Shown here: in pieces, positions 60,139 through 64,000 of the stretch
Layout of the letters: every line of letters begins with the position of its first letter
How positions within the stretch are numbered: position 1 is the stretch's first letter
NCBI RefSeq assembly: GCF_024734895.1
Contig: NZ_CP091430.1
Location: forward strand, 7,255,501-7,319,500
Source of the DNA: Paenibacillus spongiae
GTDB taxonomy: Bacteria; Bacillota; Bacilli; Paenibacillales; Paenibacillaceae
Reading direction: 5' to 3'
Length of the DNA stretch: 64,000 bases
Translations under genes and position numbers: made by a program
Notes under the pieces: model-generated
Database searches by the model: none
What the model was told of the DNA's origin: nothing
The model's input: only the letters and a program-made list of their open reading frames with translations

Positions 60139-61476
60139 TTACTTGTTGCTGTCGTAAGCGGACTGATGCTCCTTGGCTACGTCAGCGGCATCTTTCTTCT
60201 GTACGAAAAGATTCTGGATGCTGGTGAGATGGCCTTGCGCCGTTCCCGGATTCATCGTATTATCGAACGCCAGGTCGCCGCCCTTCACGTCCTTAAACAG
60301 GGAGAGCACTTCCATGGCCATGTCGGAGTAACCGGCTTCTTTGAAGTCGCCTTCCACCTTCTGCGCAAGCCCTACGGCGCCTTTCACAGCGAAAGCTTCT
60401 TTCGGGAAATTGATCATGAAGTAGTTCAGGAAATCCTTCGTTTCTTGCAGATGCTTGCTGTTGGCCGAGATTGCGAACGCACTTCCCGGAGCGAGCATGA
60501 ACTCGTCGGGATTGCCTTTGCCGTTGATCGTCGGGAATTTGAATACGCCGACTTTGCCATTGACCGAAGAGGTCTCAATGCCGCCGGTCGCCCAGCTGCC
60601 CATGTAATACATCGCCGCTTTGCCGGTCTTGAACAGGTTCTCGCCTGCATTGTAATCGAATGAGGTTGCCCCTTCCTGGAAGGCACCGGCTTGAATCAGC
60701 TCTTGGAAGCTGTTAACGGCATCCTTGAACGCCGGATCTTCGAACGTTTTCTTGCCGTCAATGACATCCTGCAGGAAGCCGGGGCCATTATTGGTCCGGA
60801 GCAGCATGTTCATGAACAAGAATGAACCCGTCCACGTATCCTTCTCGCCGATCGCCATCGGCTGGATATCCTTCGCCTTTAGGGCTTTCACGACCTCGAC
60901 CATTTCCTCGAATGTGGTCGGCACTTCCACGCCGCCCTGTTCGAACAACTCTTTGTTATAATAAACAACGCCGATATTATTGCCGTCTGGCAGCGCATAC
61001 AAATTGTTATCGAATGTATACCAGTCCAGGATTCCCTCTTGGAACGTATCCTTCAGGCCGTTCTGCTCCACCATGTCGTTCAGCGGCGCGAACAAACCGG
61101 CTTCAACAAAAGGCTTCATCTGCGCCGCCGGATTGACGACGGTAATGTCCGGCACTTCCTTCGAAGCAGCCTGCGTCTTCAGCTTCAGCTTCTGCTGATC
61201 CGTGTTGAGCGAATCCAATTCGATCTTGATATTCGGATGCTCGGTCTCATATTGCTTCACGATCTTCTTCATCATGCCGTTCTTCGGATCGGTCGGATCC
61301 GGATAGATGTTCTGGAAGGTGATCGTAATATTCTTATCGGATTTATTCGTGCCGCCAGCGGCAGCATTATCGGATTTCCCCTCATTGCCGTTATCCCCCC
61401 CGCTGCCGCACGCAGTCAAGGAAAGCGCCAGTGTGCCGGCCAGAACGAGCTTCATCACGCTAAATTTATTCGCCAC
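60139..61476 (-). CDS. Extracellular sugar-binding lipoprotein (family 1), module 2
   Basis: A 445-aa lipoprotein with GTG start at 61476 (GGGGG 8 bases upstream). Signal peptide with lipobox SLTAC (Cys about 23), a Gly/Asn linker, then a solute-binding domain (ITFQNIYPDPTDPKNGMMKK, DITVVNPAAQMKPFVEAG, WTGSFLFMNMLLRTN). It resembles MalE/UgpB-type carbohydrate binders. Transcription then goes through hairpin repeats to the two permease genes, giving binding protein in excess. Confidence 0.93.
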   Translation of the reverse strand: MANKFSVMKLVLAGTLALSLTACGSGGDNGNEGKSDNAAAGGTNKSDKNITITFQNIYPDPTDPKNGMMKKIVKQYETEHPNIKIELDSLNTDQQKLKLKTQAASKEVPDITVVNPAAQMKPFVEAGLFAPLNDMVEQNGLKDTFQEGILDWYTFDNNLYALPDGNNIGVVYYNKELFEQGGVEVPTTFEEMVEVVKALKAKDIQPMAIGEKDTWTGSFLFMNMLLRTNNGPGFLQDVIDGKKTFEDPAFKDAVNSFQELIQAGAFQEGATSFDYNAGENLFKTGKAAMYYMGSWATGGIETSSVNGKVGVFKFPTINGKGNPDEFMLAPGSAFAISANSKHLQETKDFLNYFMINFPKEAFAVKGAVGLAQKVEGDFKEAGYSDMAMEVLSLFKDVKGGDLAFDNTMNPGTAQGHLTSIQNLFVQKKDAADVAKEHQSAYDSNK

Positions 61477-61619
61477 TTGTTAATCCCCCTTGTTCGTTTA
61501 TAGCTTTATTATGAGCGCTGAACGCTTCCCCCAACAATGCGGTAACTTCAGGTATGAGGTTTGCTTTCTTTAGATTTTGTAACGCTCTGTCCCTTGATTG
61601 TGGTACGATCGTTGGTAGG

Positions 61620-61726
61620 AATCACTTTCGATGGAGGGTATCATGGTAATCGCAGCAGTCTTTCTTTCAATTAGGACAAGCACTTCAGCCCATACAAGGA
61701 AACCGCCTACGTGCGGGCTTTGCTAG
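61620..61726 (+). promoter_or_regulatory. Structured leader of modB (possible molybdenum-cofactor-type riboswitch)
   Basis: The 240-bp leader of modB contains GGAAACCGCC and a CCGC/GCGG hairpin (about 61698-61717) with flanking complementary G/C tracts. Given the molybdate transporter, a Moco or tungsten-type riboswitch is possible, but I cannot verify the consensus by eye. A 27-codon frame (61643-61726) with a fair ribosome site also lies here. Confidence 0.3.
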
Positions 61727-61736
61727 GATAGAGGCT

Positions 61737-62399
61737 ATGAGCTGGAATGAGTTTATTACACCTATCGTCATCTCGATCAAAATAGCGCTTCCCGCAAGTA
61801 TCCTCGTATTTTTACTGTCCATGGCTGCAGCCCGCTGGATGGCCAAAGCGCGTTTCACCGGCAAGAACATCGTAGAAACGCTGCTCCTGCTTCCCCTGGT
61901 TCTGCCGCCGACCGTTGTCGGCTTCCTCCTCCTTGTAGCCCTCGGCAGGCGGAGCTGGATCGGGATCGCATATGAGAAGCTGTTCGGAGGACCGATCGTA
62001 TTTACACTGGGAGCCGCAGTCGTCGCCGCGGTCGTCGTCGCCTTCCCGCTCGCTTACCGGACGATGAGGGCGGGCTTCGAAGGAGTGGACCGCGAGCTGG
62101 AGGATTCGGCGCGGGCACTAGGCGCATCGGAATGGCAGGTATTCCGGTACATCACGGCCCCGTTGGCGGCCCGTACATTAACAGCCGGATATATCCTCGG
62201 CTTCGCGCGCGGACTTGGAGAGTTCGGAGCAACTCTTATGATTGCCGGAAACATTCCGGGTCAAACCCAAACGATCGCAACCGCGATTTATGTAGCGGTC
62301 GATAGCGGCAACATGCAGCTGGTTTGGGCATGGGCGGGGGCGATGATTCTTCTGTCCTTCATCATGCTCATGCTTGCGAACCGCTTCTCCAGGGAGTAA
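61737..62399 (+). CDS. modB: Molybdate ABC transporter permease
   Basis: A 220-aa permease with five or six helices. LLLPLVLPPTVVGFLLLVALGR and the EAA-type loop LEDSARALGASEWQVFRYIT are diagnostic for ModB, with GLGEFGATLMIAGNIPG near the C-terminus. It lacks neighbouring modA and modC genes, so either these are elsewhere or the system has lost partners. ATG at 61737 follows GGATAGAGG. Confidence 0.9.
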   Translation: MSWNEFITPIVISIKIALPASILVFLLSMAAARWMAKARFTGKNIVETLLLLPLVLPPTVVGFLLLVALGRRSWIGIAYEKLFGGPIVFTLGAAVVAAVVVAFPLAYRTMRAGFEGVDRELEDSARALGASEWQVFRYITAPLAARTLTAGYILGFARGLGEFGATLMIAGNIPGQTQTIATAIYVAVDSGNMQLVWAWAGAMILLSFIMLMLANRFSRE

Positions 62400-62413
62400 T
62401 GATAGGGATAAAA

Positions 62414-62451
62414 AAAAGGCCTTCCTCGGCAAATTTTGAGGAAGGCCTTTT
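62414..62451. terminator. Strong bidirectional terminator
   Basis: Perfect 14-bp arms AAAAGGCCTTCCTC/GAGGAAGGCCTTTT with a 10-base loop, 15 bases after modB. Confidence 0.92.
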
Positions 62452-62456
62452 GCAAT

Positions 62457-62563
62457 AGTATTACAGAACAATACTGGGTAACACCATTTTGACAGCAAAA
62501 AAGTAATGCAAGGTGTTTCCGGATAACACTTAGTATTACCGGATACCACTATGCATTACTTTT
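62457..62563. repeat. Inverted-repeat cluster after the ParR-like gene (centromere-like or terminator)
   Basis: The outer arms AAAAGTAATGCA/TGCATTACTTTT (62499-62510, 62552-62563) are perfect. Inside and beside them are AGTATTAC (62457, 62532), GGTAACACC (62477) and two TATCCGG-containing half-palindromes 20 bp apart. On the minus strand T residues follow, so it may be a long-loop terminator, but the repeated short motifs suggest protein binding. Confidence 0.55.
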
Positions 62564-62567
62564 GTTT

Positions 62568-62918
62568 TTATGTCCACGACTCAATATCTTCGTCATCGAT
62601 ATCGTCTTCTACCGGCGGTTCGGATGCCTGCGTTTCGGGCTCTTCGATCCCCGCTGCAGCTTCCTGATAGAAGGCTGCAGCGGACTCGACCGGAACGCCA
62701 GTATTCGACAGCGGTTGACTCGAAGCTCCAAAAGCGCGTTCGGCCGGAACGAAGGCCTGCAGATTGCGCACCCCGTTCTGACGGATTTCATTCTCGATCA
62801 AATAGCGAATGGAATCCATCAGATTGGACTGCGCATTAAGCCATTGCATGATAGCAGGATCTTCGTTCTTCTTCGTCTTCAAACTAATATTGCCGCCGGG
62901 TTCTTTCGTTTTCTTCAT
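62568..62918 (-). CDS. Small acidic protein, probable ParR-like partner
   Basis: A 116-aa protein from ATG 62918 (GTG 62927 also possible). Basic N-terminus (MKKTKEPGGNISLKTKK), a helical middle (MQWLNAQSNLMDSIRYLIENEI), and an acidic tail (EPPVEDDIDDEDIESW). Plasmid ParR proteins are small DNA-binding partners with a basic N-terminal DNA-binding part and an acidic or flexible C-terminus that contacts the ParM filament. It lies 42 bases after the ParM-like gene. Homology to ParR is inferred from context and layout only. Confidence 0.55.
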   Translation of the reverse strand: MKKTKEPGGNISLKTKKNEDPAIMQWLNAQSNLMDSIRYLIENEIRQNGVRNLQAFVPAERAFGASSQPLSNTGVPVESAAAFYQEAAAGIEEPETQASEPPVEDDIDDEDIESWT

Positions 62919-62960
62919 CCTTGTCACCTTCTGCCAATCCTTGAATTATCAACGTCTTCT

Positions 62961-64000
62961 CTACCCGGCGGTTACTGGCTGAGCGGCCTTGCTCTTCAGC
63001 GCCTCATATATCTTCCCGCGGACGAAGGAATCAAGCCCCATCGCATTCAATTGAACCGCGAATTCCGCAGGGATGTAGAGAAGCTTCATCTCCCGCTCGT
63101 CGCACAGCTCCTTCAGCAGAGGATACAGAATCGTATTCAACAGAATGCTGCCGCCTCCGTATACGCAGATCACGTCGATTTCATTGCGCGCCTTCGTAAG
63201 CTGTCTCTTCACGTTCTGAATGATCTGTCTGGCCTGGCTCTCGAGCGGACGCTTCAAGGTACGGATCGCGCGGGCATGATACTTATGCTTCCCGTTCTTG
63301 ATCACATCGCTGAAGAACTGCCGCGGGCTGTCAGGGAGATGAATCTGCTTATTGAAGTCATCGAGCGCATCTTCGATGGCATAGCCGATGCCGTGATGGC
63401 TGCCGTGGACGAACTGGCGGAGAAACTTATTGCCCTCCGTGATCGGATATTCCGTAGAGCCGTCGCCGATATCGACATGAAGAATGCGCTTGTCCTTGAA
63501 ATAGCTTCCGTTAAACTTCTTATCGATTTCGTACGTCTCCGTAAATTGCTTGAAGATTTCGCCCTCGCGCCAGCTGCCCTCCGCATCCTTCTGCAGCGTA
63601 AAGATGACCGGCGTCGCCTCCGGAACGACCTTCGTGAAGGAGAAGACGAGCTTCACTGCCACCCGGTGAATACCCAAATGAACCGTAACATGGTGCGTGC
63701 CCGACATGAAGCGCTTCTCGAACTTCGCCGCGTTCTCATCGGTGTGCTGCGTAACCGGCAGCGCAGTCGCCATATCAATCTCGACATCGATTTGATCCGG
63801 GATCTTCTTCTCCTCTTCATATGCCTTTTGGACCGCTACGGCTGCGATTTGGGCCAGCGTATTCACGACCGGAAGATCCATCTCGCTCTTCAGATCGATG
63901 CCGATCTGCAGGTTGTCCAGAATTTCGCCGCTTTCCAGCGCGAATTTACCGACATAGTACATGCCTGGACGCGTCGACGGTGAATCGATCGTAACGACCA
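62961..64000 (-). CDS. ParM/StbA-like actin ATPase (cut by window edge)
   Basis: About 345 residues are visible, open past the right edge (upstream codons read VVTIDSPSTRPG before MYYVGKF). Actin-type motifs are HVDIGDGSTEYPITEG (phosphate loop 2) and VICVYGGGSILL (adenosine region). The sequence matches bacterial ParM/StbA/Alp-type filament proteins used for DNA segregation. The start codon is outside. A small basic-acidic protein gene and an inverted-repeat cluster follow, suggesting a segregation locus of three parts. Confidence 0.8.
   Translation of the reverse strand, partial: VVTIDSPSTRPGMYYVGKFALESGEILDNLQIGIDLKSEMDLPVVNTLAQIAAVAVQKAYEEEKKIPDQIDVEIDMATALPVTQHTDENAAKFEKRFMSGTHHVTVHLGIHRVAVKLVFSFTKVVPEATPVIFTLQKDAEGSWREGEIFKQFTETYEIDKKFNGSYFKDKRILHVDIGDGSTEYPITEGNKFLRQFVHGSHHGIGYAIEDALDDFNKQIHLPDSPRQFFSDVIKNGKHKYHARAIRTLKRPLESQARQIIQNVKRQLTKARNEIDVICVYGGGSILLNTILYPLLKELCDEREMKLLYIPAEFAVQLNAMGLDSFVRGKIYEALKSKAAQPVTAG

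Noticed and set aside
61643..61726. 27-codon frame in the modB leader
   Set aside because: The ribosome site is fair but it lies over a probable structured leader, and the frame shows no protein character, so it is not listed as a gene.

Overview
The window looks like a chromosome segment of a Paenibacillus-type bacterium (Bacillota, moderately GC-rich). The evidence is strong GGAGG ribosome binding sites with ATG, GTG and TTG starts, YesM/YesN-type two-component systems paired with LplABC-type sugar transporters, a bacterial nitric oxide synthase oxygenase, meso-diaminopimelate dehydrogenase, an ArsR/MFS pair and many Rho-independent terminators. I saw no rRNA, tRNA, prophage, transposase or CRISPR array.

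Layout. 1-323: start of an LTA-synthase-type gene cut by the window edge. 0.6-6.1 kb, minus strand: an old yellow enzyme (namA), a stand-alone UMP kinase behind a possible attenuating leader ORF, and a five-gene cassette (DUF350 protein, membrane-anchored protein, glutathionylspermidine-synthase-like ATP-grasp ligase, exported protein with a Ser/Gly tail ending in Gly-Gly, and an 86-aa protein) that resembles the enterobacterial yjfKLMC/ygiBC group. 6.3-9.4 kb: a small haem-copper-oxidase-like membrane protein and a DEAD-box helicase converge on 800 bp of ordered repeats: six 81-bp tandem copies, then four palindromes centred 51-52 bp apart. 9.4-15.9 kb: two oxidoreductases, pgsA, a decayed sugar-acid operon (intact SDR between two pseudogenes), then an AviRa-like rRNA methyltransferase and a DUF2332 gene driven by nearly identical promoters. 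16-20.8 kb: a PhyH-HEAT fusion, nitric oxide synthase and a TetM-like ribosomal protection protein.

21-34.6 kb: a glutamine-type ABC transporter, a nuclease-helicase fusion, a phosphotransferase, a MATE pump, an ArsR/MFS pair with matching operators, a DnaA-box cluster and a TrpXYZ-type ABC transporter. 34.7-45 kb: an ABC-F protein behind a leader peptide and terminator, YceI, a surface collagen-like protein, Ddh, GdhA, a GGDEF-EAL protein behind a cyclic-di-GMP-I riboswitch, and a cupin. 45-61.5 kb: two parallel sugar-uptake modules, each with two permeases, a binding protein, a histidine kinase and an AraC-type response regulator, and neither with its own ATPase. A PhyH dioxygenase and related hairpin repeats lie between and within them. 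61.7-64 kb: a lone modB and a ParM/ParR-like pair with an inverted-repeat cluster.

The main theme is inducible defence and sensing. At least four translation-targeting antibiotic-defence candidates (RPP, ABC-F, AviRa-like methylase, MATE/APH-like genes) sit among leader-controlled genes. The strongest leads for something new are the ATP-grasp/Gly-Gly-tail cassette, the phased palindromes at 7.2-7.3 kb, the chromosomal ParM-ParR-like locus, and the leader ORFs ahead of the UMP kinase and the ABC-F gene. All functional assignments come from reading motifs; no database search was run.
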